A stretch of DNA of 64,000 nt from Odocoileus virginianus. Lineage: Eukaryota; Chordata; Mammalia; Artiodactyla; Cervidae. The stretch spans positions 66,272,798-66,336,797 of the forward strand of contig NC_069678.1 of assembly GCF_023699985.2 (NCBI RefSeq), read 5' to 3'. A program made the position numbers and the translations under genes. This document shows, piece by piece, positions 40,966-51,109 of the stretch (position 1 is its first letter; every line of letters starts with the position of its first letter). The notes under the pieces were generated by a model, which worked only from the letters and a program-made list of their open reading frames with translations, was not told the DNA's origin and did not search any database.

Positions 40966-41694
40966 CCTATTAAGGAATTTAGTACTTTTCTATGTTTGGC
41001 ATGACAGTTGTTAGGTCTCACTGAAATCATTCCTTTGATATGCATCTCACCTATCTGGAGCCAGTATCCTGTGTTTCCTCAGGGTTTACCACAGGGAGTG
41101 GCCCCAGGGAGTGGCTGCAGTCTGATGGCGACTTGATGGCAGGTATTCTTTTCCTTCCTGAGTTATCTCAGGGCTCATGGTGGAAGGCTGAAATTGCTGT
41201 TGACTGTGACATCCTTGTTTACTGGTATGTCAGGAAATATTCCATTTCTCATGGACATTAAGTTTTCTTTATAGGCAAAGATCTCTCATAGCTCTCTGCA
41301 TTGACATATACTAGTCACTCTGTTGAGAATTCTTTGTCCTTCTCTATTTGCTTAACTCCTACTGTTCTTTAAACATATCTAGACCCATAGCTACCAGGTG
41401 AGTAGTGGTACTGTTGCTGGGAAAAGCCAACTCTGATTCTACTTTGGAACTGTTTCTTTGACTTGCTTTTTGCTGCTTTTGTTGTTACAATCACACATAA
41501 TGTCCTGCCTCAGAGAATCCTGCCCCTCTGCTTGGTTGTTAAACTAAAATGCCTTTGTTCAGAACCCTGTCCACCTACAGATGACAGGAAGGAAGAAATT
41601 GACACATCCCTTATCTGATGTTTGCCATTCTAGGAGATATTTGCAAGGTGAATGGCCTTTTAATTTTGTTTCCTCACTTGCCCCCATCTCTGAT

Positions 41695-41712
41695 CTATAA
41701 AAGAACCTGACA
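41695..41712 (+). promoter_or_regulatory. TATA-box-like element in an LTR
   Basis: CTATAAAAGAACCTGACA near the 3' part of LTR copy C, in the expected U3/R position. Activity is not implied. Confidence 0.45.
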
Positions 41713-41809
41713 TCAGGACCCCAGTTAAGATGGTTATTTTGAGACTTCAGTCTGCCATCTCCTAGGTCAGCTGGCTCTCCAAAGAAAATCATATTCTTTG
41801 ATGTGGGCA

Positions 41810-42480
41810 AGGCAGCACTGAGCAGTGGTGTGAAGTGAAATCTTAATTCCCTTCTCAGGAATTGAACCTGGATAACCTGGATGAGAACCAGGAATCCTAG
41901 CCACCAGACTAGCAAGACCTAGAGGTAGAAGCTATTTTTTCCCTCTATCTTTGTCCCTAGTGAAAAATGTATTTATTGTGGGGGAAGAAACTGTAAATGT
42001 AGGCACAAAGTTTATTATTAGAGGTGTATCACAACAAGTGGGAGAGCATACAGAGAAGTGGTTTGTTTAGTTAAGATAGAAGCAAGGCAGAGATGCACAC
42101 CCAGAGAGAAAGGGTGTGGGCATCCCCTTAGTGAGGAGGAGGAGCTCAGTAAAGAGACAGTTAAATCATTTATATAGGTTGCTTCTTCTGGGTCTTTGTC
42201 TTCCTTCAGGTCAACTATCTGGTTCCCTTTTCCACACCTGACTTACCCTGGGACCCCTGGGTGTGCATGCATCCCTCAGCCAAGATGGACCTTCAAGTGA
42301 AGGCTTCTGGGAGGAGCAAGACTCATTATGGCCTGGCATTTTCCTCTGACTTTTGACCCACAAGGAACCTTTTTGCACATCTGTAGTGTCTTTCTTGTCC
42401 CAAAAAAGGGGGTGCAGAGATCCCCAAAATACTCAAAAAGGATTTTGCCCCTCTTTGTCCTTGCTATGATTATTATGTGA
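41810..42480 (-). mobile_element. ERV LTR and leader remnant, antisense
   Basis: On the minus strand, an LTR-like stretch (42480 down to about 41930) with AATAATAAACT (complement of 42009-42019) is followed by a tRNA-Glu-like sequence (41914 down to 41850). This mirrors 28276-28800. No viral frame is intact. A SINE lies at its outer edge (42483). Confidence 0.5.
41850..41914 (-). repeat. tRNA-Glu-like sequence downstream of an LTR (second copy)
   Basis: Minus strand AGTCTGGTGGCTAGGATT (41893-41910) matches the D-arm of tRNA-Glu, and GGTTCAATTCC (41858-41868) is a good B box. The acceptor stem is decayed and no terminator context is seen, so it is a tRNA-like relic, not a gene. Confidence 0.55.
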
Positions 42481-42482
42481 CT

Positions 42483-42700
42483 ATGGTGGCACTAGTGGTA
42501 AAGAATCTGCTGGCCAGTGCAGGAGATATAAGAGACATGGGTTCAATCCCTGGGTCAGGAAGATCCCCTGGAGGAGGAAATGGCAACCCACTCCAGTATT
42601 CTTGCTTGGAAAATTCCATGGCCAGAGGAGCCTAGTGGTCTACAGTCCATGGAGTTACAGAATCAGATATGACTGAAGCAACTTAGCAGCTTACATGCAC
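42483..42700 (+). mobile_element. Bov-tA SINE
   Basis: Sense copy 'ggtggcactagtggtaaaga' to 'caacttagcagcttacatgc'. It carries the extended head variant ('gagatataagagacatgggttc'). Confidence 0.9.
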
Positions 42701-43504
42701 ATTGCCATAACTATTACCTTGTGTTTACAAGAATCATAGACTGGTAATTTACCCTGTTTCTATTACTTCCATTTTGGAGGGCAAACAGGAGGCTGACTGT
42801 AAATTCTTCCACTGAAGCCCACCTATCTCTTGTCTCAGGAAATGCTCACAGCTTTAAGTATCCAACCTGAAACCCACTTCTTCATGTCCCATGAAATGTA
42901 AACAGGAGGTCAGATGTAAATGTCTTCTTGGAGCCCATCTATCTTCTACATCAGCCTCAAAACCTTGTCTCTGTTTCATTGGCTTGTCCATTAGCACGAG
43001 CTTGAACTTGGTAGCTGTACTATATGTAATTCACATTACATATGGCTTCCTGGGTGTGCTAGCTAGGAGTCTTGGTTGCAAGTAATAGAAATCCAAGCCA
43101 AACTTTCTTAAACAAAACAGCTTCTAATGGTTTGTGATATAAGGATGTTTGTTGTCTGGACCTGACTCTCAGGGTCTCTGCCTTTAGTCTCATGCTAGCC
43201 TTGCCAAAAAGCTCCAGGTTGTAAAGCACTGCCACCACAACAACCCTGAAGAAAGGGCTCTCCCCTTCACCCATTCCAGCAGAAGTTCTAGGGCCAGTGT
43301 GGGCTATGTGGACATCACTCACTCAATCTTTATGGGATAGGGAAAGATAGATAGTACTCTATATGGGCACACCTGGGTCCTGGATTAGCCCTAGAAACCA
43401 GGGGTAATGTTACACTTCATGGTTATTTTTTTGCCATGTTTCCCCACTGTACTGACAGCTTCAAAAGGGTTCACTGCATCACAGGACTGTGCAGAGGCAA
43501 CAGA
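42701..43504. other. Unassigned DNA with a diverged direct repeat
   Basis: 42782-42840 and 42899-42955 form a diverged direct repeat of about 58 bp (aaacaggagg..., ...gcccacctatct versus ...gcccatctatct), 118 bp apart. This may belong to the adjacent ERV. The rest is anonymous. Confidence 0.45.
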
Positions 43505-43725
43505 AAACCTTAGACTGGAGTTAGACTGCCTTCCTTAGTCAGGATTCAGAATCTGTCAGTTACCAGCTCTGTCAGTCTCAGCTAAACTCTTATTCTGAGC
43601 CTGTTTCCTCATCTCTAAAAGAGGAAGATTAATAGATAATAATAGTGCCTACCTCATAGGTGGTAGTGAGTACTAAATGAAATAATATATACATAGTGCT
43701 TGGGATAGTGCCTGGGACATTTTTA
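43505..43725 (+). mobile_element. MIR SINE, nearly full length
   Basis: 'gactggagttagactgcctt', 'gagcctgtttcctcatctct', 'agtgcctacctcataggtgg' and 'agtgcttgggatagtgcctg' cover head to tail in order. Confidence 0.88.
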
Positions 43726-43734
43726 TTTTAAATA

Positions 43735-43906
43735 TAGTCCACCAGGCTCCTTTGTCCATATCCATGGAATTCTCCAGGCAAGAATACCTGAGTGGGTAGC
43801 CATTCCCTTCTCCAGGGATCTTCTTGACCCAGGGTTCGAACCCATGGTTCCTACATCTCCTGCACTGGCAGGCAAATTCTTTACCACTAGTGCCACCAGG
43901 GAAGCA
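43735..43906 (-). mobile_element. Bov-tA SINE, 3'-truncated
   Basis: Antisense from 'agtccaccaggctcctttgt' to 'gtgccaccagggaagcac'. The tail portion is missing. It directly follows a MIR. Confidence 0.9.
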
Positions 43907-43912
43907 CTGTAT

Positions 43913-43947
43913 TACTATATATATATATATGTGTGTGTGTGTGTATA
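43913..43947. repeat. (AT)n(GT)n compound microsatellite
   Basis: About 9 AT units followed by about 8 GT units next to the mariner MITE. Probably polymorphic. Confidence 0.92.
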
Positions 43948-43948
43948 A

Positions 43949-44010
43949 GATTGGCCAAAAAGTTCGTTTGGATCTTATGGACTACCCTGAATGAACGTTT
44001 TGGTCAACCC
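43949..44010. mobile_element. Mariner-like MITE (palindromic)
   Basis: Terminal inverted repeats TTGGCCAAAAAGTTCGTTT (43951-43969) and the complement of AATGAACGTTTTGGTCAA (43990-44007) form a 60-bp near-palindrome. Outer TA dinucleotides are seen. This matches the short mariner-derived elements of ruminant genomes; transposase coding is absent. Confidence 0.85.
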
Positions 44011-44091
44011 TATATATATATGCATACATTTAATATTGTTAGCATACTTTTCTTGGAATTTAGCTTAATTCCTGGCACATGGTACATGCTT

Positions 44092-44317
44092 GCATGCATG
44101 CGTGCTAAGTTGCTTCAGTTATGTCCAATTCTTTGTGATCCTGTGAACCGTAACTGTCAGGCTCCTCTGTCCATGGGATTTTCCAGGCAAAAATACTAGA
44201 GTGGGTGTCCGTGTACTCTTCCAAGGGATCTTCCCAACCTGGGGATTGACCCGTGTCTCTTATGTCTCCTGCATTGGCAGGCAGATTTTTTACCACTAGG
44301 GCCACCTAGGAAGCCCA
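44092..44317 (-). mobile_element. Bov-tA SINE with TSD
   Basis: Antisense, 'gtgctaagttgcttcagtta' to 'ggccacctaggaagccc'. TSD GTACATGCTT (44082-44091) and GTACATGTTT (44318-44327), one mismatch. Confidence 0.93.
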
Positions 44318-44359
44318 GTACATGTTTATATCCTTTTAATAAATATATACCATTTGCTC

Positions 44360-44495
44360 TTCCTAACAATCCTATGAATTTAATATTGTGATCCCCATTT
44401 TATAGATGAATAAAAGAGAGGCATAAAGAAGTTAAGTAACTTGTTCAAGATTATATGGCTACTCATTTAAACCAGGATTGATCATAGGTCTGTCA
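44360..44495 (-). mobile_element. MIR SINE
   Basis: 'acaatcctatgaatttaata', 'ccccattttatagatgaata', 'gaagttaagtaacttgttca' and 'aaaccaggattgatcat' are a clear antisense MIR. Confidence 0.88.
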
Positions 44496-44629
44496 GACTA
44501 TAGCATCTGGGCTCATAAACACCTTATTAATCAGCTTTAAGGAATGAGCTTCACTGATCTCTTCTGGAAGAATTTCCTTCATGTTGGCATCTGCCATGGA
44601 GAGAGAGATTCCCTCCTCTGAGTTTACTC

Positions 44630-44775
44630 TCTTTGCCTGTCTGTGTACCTAAGGGCAAGGTCTGTGTACCTAAAGGCAGGGTCTGTGTCTTGTTCATCTG
44701 AATCTCTAGTTTCTACCACATTGTTAATTAATTAAGTTAATTGTTACTTAAATGAATGTTAAGCACTGATATGGA
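44630..44775 (+). mobile_element. Possible L2 3' end with a 21-bp tandem pair
   Basis: 'gggtctgtgtcttgttcatc' and 'tgaatctctagtttctacca' look like the L2 3' end. Units 44641-44661 and 44662-44682 (CTGTGTACCTAAGGGCAAGGT type) are a direct tandem duplication with two mismatches. Confidence 0.5.
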
Positions 44776-44969
44776 AGAATTCTGGGAGTTTGAAAAAGTA
44801 TCTAAACTCTCCTCTTTTCTAAGGGAGAGAGCATGTGGGAGATATTTACTTTTGGGAGGAGAACAATGAAGGAGGTAGCATCTCACCACATTTGCTCAAA
44901 GCAAAGGTGGTGCATACAGTGCAGCTGGCAAAGGGATCAGTTGATCTTAGACCTTAGAGATTCCAATAC

Positions 44970-45075
44970 CACATTCTTCACTTTATAAAAAAGGATGCTG
45001 AAGCACAGAGGATGGAAAGGACTTGGCTCTAGTCACACAGGTCTAGGGAAAGCCAAAGAGAGAACCCAATCTTCT
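44970..45075 (-). mobile_element. MIR SINE remnant
   Basis: 'atgctgaagcacagaggatg' and 'gacttggctctagtcacaca' match antisense MIR. Diverged. Confidence 0.6.
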
Positions 45076-45514
45076 GAGCCCCCATTGCAGATTCTTTCTA
45101 TTATCTTATATAGGAAGTAGAACAGCCCAGGGGAAATAAGAAAAGAGCCACTAGCTACTAGCCATATGGAAAAGGTTCAAAAATGAAAATACACTAAGCA
45201 TTTAACAAATGAGGAAAAATACTCTAACAAGTACAGTAGGAAAAGAGACAGGGAAAAATTTATTAACTTAATGAATTATGAGGCTGAGATCAACCTGGTG
45301 CTGAGGTCTGGCTTTGGAGCAGGACAGAAATTCTCAGTTGCTTTTGAGTAGAATAGATTACTTTGCTATTCTGAAATGAGTACAGGCAGATAACAAATCA
45401 CTGTGAACTGCCCCCAAATACTACAGATCCCAAGACTCCCTTTACACTTTCCCTTGGAGAAGAGGCTAGACGCTAAGTGCAGACCCACCCTGGCCCCGCC
45501 TGGTGCCATGAAAA
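45076..45514. other. Unassigned DNA
   Basis: No gene or repeat recognised. Confidence 0.4.
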
Positions 45515-45735
45515 GAACACAGGTGCTGGGTCTCACTTGACTTTCCCATTCTTTAGGCCCATGGCACTGGGCAGCCTACTTACTTATTCTCTCTAAGCCT
45601 GAGTTTCCTCACTTATAAATAGCGGCTGCTAATTTTTAAGTAAGAGGCTGATAAGGCTTAAAAGAGATAGACTATGTAAAATTCCTGGGACAAAGTATTC
45701 ATTCAGCAAATGGCAATTACGGTTATTACTTCAAA
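45515..45735 (+). mobile_element. MIR SINE
   Basis: 'actgggcagcctacttactt', 'taagcctgagtttcctcact' and 'aattcctgggacaaagtatt' follow sense MIR order. Confidence 0.75.
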
Positions 45736-46468
45736 GACGATGGTGCCCATACACAGATGGTGAACCCATTTAGCATAGAAGCAAACCAGCAAATGAGACA
45801 AAGGAAAATTGGCGTCATTCAACATTTTCTATAATTCCTTTTCTTTTTCTACTTTAGGTTCTATTTTGTAGGAGGAGGAGGAAGCAGAATCGTGTTATGG
45901 TGATCCTATTTAGGAAAATTATTTTCTGTGTCTGATACATGGAGGGGTCTCTGGAGGTCAGAGTGAGATTAAGAGTTTGCAGAGGAAATTGATATCTTTT
46001 TTGATAAGCTAAAAAATGAAGTGTTAATTAGTCTATGCTAATTTATTTCCCATTTGATTTTCTAAAAAGATGAATGTGGCATGTTAGAAGCAGTGAGTAC
46101 ACTTAAAGTTAAAAATGAGAGTAAAGAAAGACCATGAATAGCAGAAACAGAATAAAAAAAGCACAGTATTCTGGGCCACTTTGTTCATGGCAAAACAACC
46201 AAATATATTTCATTAGGCTCTGAAGGCACACTAGAATAGTTGATATTCATACAGATTTTCTTAAATCATCAATGAAAGCATCTACTTGTCTACATACTGA
46301 AAGGACAAGAGATAAATATTTCATGAAAAATTGACGGAAGAGAGAACAAGCTACACATCTGTGAGAGGTAACCTGGTCCACCCCTAGGCGTTGGGACATG
46401 GAGACCTGAGCTTCCACTTTCATAGGTGCTATAACTTCTCAGAAATCACAATCCTCTCCTATTACTCA
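45736..46468. other. Unassigned DNA
   Basis: AT-rich anonymous sequence of about 0.7 kb. No reading frame of note. Confidence 0.4.
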
Positions 46469-46849
46469 CTGAATTGTGTTACTCCCAAATTCATATGTTG
46501 AAGCCCTAATCCCTAAACGTGACTGCATTTTGGAGACAGGCCTTTAAGGAGGTGATGAAGGTTAATGAGATTATAAGTGTGGACTCCTAATTGGATAGGA
46601 TTGGTGTCTATAAAAATGGAAGAGATTCCAGAGACCCCTCTCTGTCTCCATAATGCAAAGAGGAAAGGCCACTGCAGGACATAGTGACAGGCAGTCTGCA
46701 ATCCAGGAAGAGTTCTCCCCAGAAACCAACACTGCTGGCACCTTGATCTTGGACTTCCAGTGTCCAGATCTGCGGGCGATGCATTTCTGTCGTCCACACC
46801 ACCCAGTCTGTGGTATTTTGTTATGGCAGACCAAGCAGATTAATACAAG
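46469..46849 (+). mobile_element. MLT1-type MaLR LTR
   Basis: 'attcatatgttgaagcccta', 'caccttgatcttggacttcc', 'cacccagtctgtggtatttt' and a terminal 'agcagattaatacaag' define a solo MaLR LTR. The several short frames on both strands (46513-46883) are chance frames within it. Confidence 0.88.
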
Positions 46850-47354
46850 TCCATTAATGAATATTAGCAAGCAATACACGTGATAATCATTGTGTTTTAT
46901 TACTATTAATACTAACAGCCAATTCTTCCCACCAGTGTGCTGTCTGTGGATTGAAAAAGAATGCCTCTAAGGTACAAAACTTTCTTTGCATTACATTCTG
47001 ACTCAAGAGGAAGTTTGTGCAAACACACAGTGGAATTCAGAAAATTCAACAGCTCTAAATGAAGTGCTCCCTTGAGGGATGGAAGCAGCAAAAAGATTAG
47101 AGTAAAACAAAATGCTTTCCACCCAGGGAGGGTTTTTTGCCTTTGTAAAATGTGTTTACTCCAGCTGCCCTCTTCTGTATATTTTTACCTTCACTTTGGA
47201 AGTCTTTTAAATGAAACAATTTTCCTCCAACATGGATAAAAATGAACCTAAGGTAGAATATTATTCCCTCACTGGAAGAGTAAATTATTTTTCCTTCCAC
47301 ATATTATTAGAGTAAGTCTAATATGTCCCTGCCAGTAAGATGTCCCTGCTAATC
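46850..47354. other. Unassigned DNA
   Basis: No recognisable repeat or gene. Moderate complexity. Confidence 0.4.
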
Positions 47355-47560
47355 TTTCGGGTGCACTTAAATGTCACCTCTTCCGTGAAGTCTCCTCTGA
47401 CCCCATTTCTCTCAAGTTAGTTAATGATCCCTCCTCCCTCTATGGCTGCCATATGTCACAGTCTGACCCGGGACAGCCACTTCTTGCTAGATTATGTGAT
47501 CTTCAAAGTCAAGGGCAGATCTTCAAAGTCAAGGGCAGTTATCTTTAATTCTGGACTCAT
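47355..47560 (+). mobile_element. L2 LINE fragment
   Basis: 'taaatgtcacctcttccgtg' and 'aagtctcctctgaccccatt' match the well-conserved L2 3' segment, followed by decayed sequence. Confidence 0.75.
47499..47538. repeat. Perfect 20-bp tandem duplication
   Basis: ATCTTCAAAGTCAAGGGCAG occurs twice back to back (47499-47518, 47519-47538) with no mismatch, implying a recent duplication within old L2 DNA. Confidence 0.95.
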
Positions 47561-47748
47561 CCCTCTTCCCATACAAATGGAGATGGGCCGTGGTCCATAC
47601 TTAGAAGAATTTCAATATTTAAGTTTAAAGAAGTCACACCTAGTCCTATTAAACTACACAAAAACTCACAAAGAAACTGAATATTTCCATTTGAAATCCT
47701 GATCTTTGGACCTAATCAGAGTTAACCAAATGACTAAGGAACAGTAAG

Positions 47749-47923
47749 GGGTTTCCTTGGTGGCTCAGTTGTAAAGAATCCACCTGCCAATGCAGGAGAC
47801 TTATGTTTGATCCCTGAATTGGGAAGACCCCCTGGAGAAAGAAATCCCATGGACAGAGGAGCCTGGCAGGTTGCAGTCCATGGGATCACAAAAGAGTCGG
47901 ACGTGACTGAGTGACTAAACCAC
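47749..47923 (+). mobile_element. Bov-tA SINE with internal deletion and TSD
   Basis: Sense 'gggtttccttggtggctcag' to 'gactgagtgactaaacc'. The body lacks about 30 bp after 'ctggagaaagaaat'. TSD AAGGAACAGTAAG (47736-47748) and AAGGAACATTAAG (47924-47936), one mismatch. Confidence 0.93.
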
Positions 47924-47936
47924 AAGGAACATTAAG

Positions 47937-48217
47937 AATGAAGCATGTAAAAATCAGAAGCTGACACCTTATTCTGGTCAGTCTCATCACGACATTTAAA
48001 CCCTGATGGACGACCCCCACCCATATCCCACCTCTGGCAGCCATTTAAACCAGGTGATGGGGAGTTGATGTGCCCGTGACAATCACTTCCAGTCCTTTGA
48101 CATGCCCCTCCCTCCTAGCACCATGCAGATTACACTGGCATAGGATCCAACTTTCCTTCCTATCCCTGCCTCTTAAGCACAATGACTGACTTGGCCTTCC
48201 TGGTTTTGATTAATAGC
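47937..48217. other. Unassigned DNA
   Basis: Pyrimidine-biased anonymous spacer. Confidence 0.4.
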
Positions 48218-48230
48218 ACTAATGTTTCCT

Positions 48231-48451
48231 GGGCTTCCCACGTAGCTCATTCCCTTCCCACGTAGGTAATTTATCTGCTTGCTGACACAGGAGACCTGAG
48301 TTCAATCCTTGGGTTGGGAAGATCCCCTGGAGGAGGAAATGGCAACCAATTCTAGTACTCTCACCTGGCAAATTCCATGGACAGAGGAGACTGGTGGGTG
48401 GGCTTCAATCCATGGGGTCACAAACAGTCGGGCAGGACTGAGCACACACAC
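48231..48451 (+). mobile_element. Bov-tA SINE with TSD
   Basis: Sense 'gggcttcccacgtagctcat' to the '(ca)n' tail. The head holds a small duplication ('cttcccacgtag' twice). TSD ACTAATGTTTCCT (48218-48230) and ACTGATGTTTCCT (48452-48464). Confidence 0.93.
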
Positions 48452-48511
48452 ACTGATGTTTCCTACTTCAGTCTTTCAGGGATTTAGACCTTGGCCTGTG
48501 CCTTGCATGCC

Positions 48512-48707
48512 AGAGAAGTGGTTTCAAAGTGTCTTTCCTGGGCCAGAGGCAACAGCATCACCTGGTCATATGTTAGAAATACAAACTTTATAGCTCTACC
48601 CTAGAACTGCTGACTCAGAAACTCTGGGGATGGGGAGGTCGTGTCCAGCAATCTGAGTTTCAACAACCTTCCAGGTAATTTTTACAATACTGAAATTGTT
48701 CATCTAA
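48512..48707 (+). mobile_element. MER20-type hAT DNA transposon remnant
   Basis: 'tggtttcaaagtgtctttcc', 'tatgttagaaatacaaactt', 'ctgactcagaaactctgggg' and 'agcaatctgagtttcaacaa' follow MER20 order. It is a non-autonomous, ancient hAT-Charlie relative; the terminal repeats are decayed. Confidence 0.8.
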
Positions 48708-49617
48708 TTTCTTTAAGTCCTCATCTCTTAAATCTTTAAGTATGAATTTCATCCTGCAAGGTGATCTTTGTGACTTAATAAGTCATAAAGTCTACTAAGT
48801 GCACATAGAAAGTGCTAAATAAACAGTGGCATCTAAACCTAGGAGTCCCGTGTTAGAACCACGGCTCCAAGTCACCGCAGCTTTACTTCACAGGGCCTTC
48901 TATCCACAGGGGCTTTCCTGCACCTGTTTCACAAGACAGCGACACTCCTACCCGCACTGTGGCAAACTCTCCATCACCTGGCGCATATGCTGCTCCGAGT
49001 CTCATCACACCTTGGAGAAGAAACACATGAGCCCATATGTCAACCGAGGTGTTTACATTCTTATACACAGAAAGGGGAAATATGTTTCACAATGTGAGTT
49101 TGCATACTTTGGAGCAGATTTTTTAAGAAAGAAAAAAAGGAAGGGAGAGATAGAAACTTTGGCTGAAGCTAGTTGTAGATTTGTTCCTTTGTTTTTACCA
49201 CCCAGCCTTGATAAGAGTCTCTGTGCTTGCTGGGAAGAGTCTGTGCTGAGGTGTGGGTCCCTGGATGACCCAACAAGGATGGAGTGTGCTGGTTGAGGTA
49301 ATCAGGGGAAGAGTCAATGGATTAGAGGTTAAGAACTCTCCGAATCCAGGCAGGGAAAGCAAAACTAAGAGATATAGAAGCCCACAAACTAAAGGGCAGG
49401 AGCTGGAAGCTGGGAGGATATAGGAGATATGTCACCAATAATTTTGGAGTTTGCTGGAGCATGCTTTACTTGATTTTTATGTATATAATGGACATGGACT
49501 GGTGTTAGGAACAATGAAGAAATATTTGTTTAGCTAACTAATTGTGATGCAATAATAATGGTAATCATAACAGTGATAGTAGTGATACTAGATGATATAA
49601 TAAACTGATGTGATTTT
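48708..49617. other. Unassigned DNA, contains a 156-codon frame of doubtful meaning
   Basis: No transposon recognised over 0.9 kb. A plus-strand frame at 48826-49296 is Cys/His-rich in its first half (GLSCTCFTRQRHSYPHCGK) and basic later. No known domain, no homologous copy in the window, and no promoter or splice support, so I do not call it a gene. Conservation testing would decide. Confidence 0.35.
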
Positions 49618-49770
49618 TTATTCCTTTTTTATTTTTAATTGGAGCATAATTGCTTTACACTGTTGTGTTGGTTTCTGCTGTATAATAATCAGCTGTAAAT
49701 TACACATATCGGCTTGAATTGGCTGTAAATATACATACATCCCCTCCCTCTTCAGTCTCTCTCCTATCCC
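49618..49770 (-). mobile_element. L1 3' UTR fragment
   Basis: 'tttaattggagcataattgc', 'tttacactgttgtgttggtt' and 'catacatcccctccctcttc' match the antisense bovine L1 3' end. Short and 5'-truncated. Confidence 0.8.
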
Positions 49771-50019
49771 TCTCCCTTTGTTTTCGTGTGTGCATATATT
49801 TAATCTTGTGACATTTTCCCATCCATGCTCAGAAAACAAGAAGCAAATATTGCTGCAAAGGTGGGTTGTCACTGGAGAAAACAATAATGATAATAATAAA
49901 ATTATTATTTTTATTAAAAAAAAAAAACCAGCTTAGGTATAACAGAGAGAAGTTTGGGAGAAGATGAGGCCAGGAAGAATTCACCCCAACCCTCCTACCA
50001 TATTCTGTGCATCTTAAGT
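49771..50019. other. Unassigned DNA with an A/T-rich tract
   Basis: An A/T tract at 49885-49928 (TAATAATAATAAAATTATTATT...) includes a local palindrome and poly(A). Confidence 0.5.
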
Positions 50020-50460
50020 GGGTTCAGTCATATCTGATTCTTTGTGTCCTTATGGACTGTAGCTAATCAGCCTCCATGGTCTGTCCAGACTTCCCTGGTG
50101 GCTTAGATGGTAAAGAATCTGCCTGCAATGTGGGAGACCAAGGTTCAATACCTGGGTCAGGAAGATCCCCTGGAGAAGGGAATGGCAACCCACTCCAGTA
50201 TTTTTGCCTGGGAAATCTCATGAACAGAGGAACCTGGCGGGCTATAGTCCATGGGGTCACAAAGAGTCAGACACCACTGAGTGACTAACACTTACTTACT
50301 TACTTACTCCTCTGTCCAAGAGATTCTCCAGGCAAGGATACTGGAATAGGTTGCCCTGTCCTCCTCCGAGGGATATTCCTGACCCAGGGATTCAACCAGA
50401 TGTCTTACATCTCCTGCATTGGCAGCCATGTTCTTTACCTTTAGTGCACCTGGGAAGCAT
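50020..50460 (-). mobile_element. Bov-tA SINE (outer) split by another Bov-tA
   Basis: The antisense outer copy has its tail part at 50020-50087 ('ggttcagtcatatctgattc', 'tggactgtagctaatcagcc') and its head part at 50311-50460 ('ttctccaggcaaggatactg' to 'gcacctgggaagc'). The inner SINE lies between. Confidence 0.92.
50088..50310 (+). mobile_element. Bov-tA SINE (inner, nested) with TSD
   Basis: Sense copy 'gacttccctggtggcttaga' to 'gagtgactaacac' plus a (TTAC)n tail at 50292-50307. Perfect 8-bp TSD TCTGTCCA at 50080-50087 and 50311-50318. Confidence 0.95.
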
Positions 50461-51109
50461 GATATCCTAGACCCCAGGAAACAAATTCACTAGACACATA
50501 CAATTCTCCAACTATGGAAGAGAAAGCAGTTGAAGGATGTAGAACACAAAGGTTAGTCACCATAGAAGGCTACCTGCTCTCCTCAAGCTATGATTAGGAA
50601 CAGAAACCCTAGAACTCTCAGGCAGACATAGACATCTAAAAGTAGAAGGTGCCCATGCTCACTTCCTGCCTATAATTCTGAAAGGAGATTCACAAATGGC
50701 CCCCTCAGATACAAATCATAGGAACTGTATGCTATAGAATCATGCCAAGTTTGGTGCTAGATTATCTAAATATTTTCTAAAAACAATGTTGTATTAGAAT
50801 TTATTAAAGAGAAAAAAATGACATTTAAATAATACCTTCAAGATGGAACAGCAAGTACTTGTGAGAGGTGGCAAACAAATTACGCCAAGTAGCAGATAAG
50901 AAAAAGGTGTTTGGCAAATGCCAGAGTTCTGCCTCCATGATAGCTTATATGAATGTGGATAAAATATTCAATCTTTCTTGCAGAGAAGTATGGACATTTA
51001 CTTTGGCTATTTCATAGGGTCCTGGAGAAGATCAGCAAAATGGGGTATTTAGGTTTCATGTTGCATGGGGTGCTCTGAGATTCTTGGATCTGTGGTTTGA
51101 TGTAATTTT
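50461..51109. other. Unassigned DNA
   Basis: No repeat or gene recognised over 0.65 kb. Confidence 0.4.

Larger units (their letters stand above)
40668..41805 (+). mobile_element. Ruminant ERV LTR (copy C), near complete
   Basis: Starts near 'acatgaaagttgtgagttaa', includes 'gagacagcatttcagatagt', and is interrupted by a CHR SINE (40838-40965). It ends with a TATA-like 'ctataaaagaacctgaca' at 41695-41712, followed about 90 bp later by 'tccaaagaaaatcatattc', a probable decayed polyadenylation end. This layout (TATA box, then poly(A) region) is that of an LTR promoter. It is probably of the BTLTR1 kind; no attached viral gene was found. Confidence 0.65.

Noticed and set aside
41850..41914. Functional tRNA-Glu gene on the minus strand
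   Set aside because: Box A and B are recognisable but the acceptor stem is lost, and the sequence is embedded in an ERV-like remnant.
46513..46883. Overlapping frames on both strands as a small gene
   Set aside because: They fall inside an MLT1 LTR and have no conserved domain.
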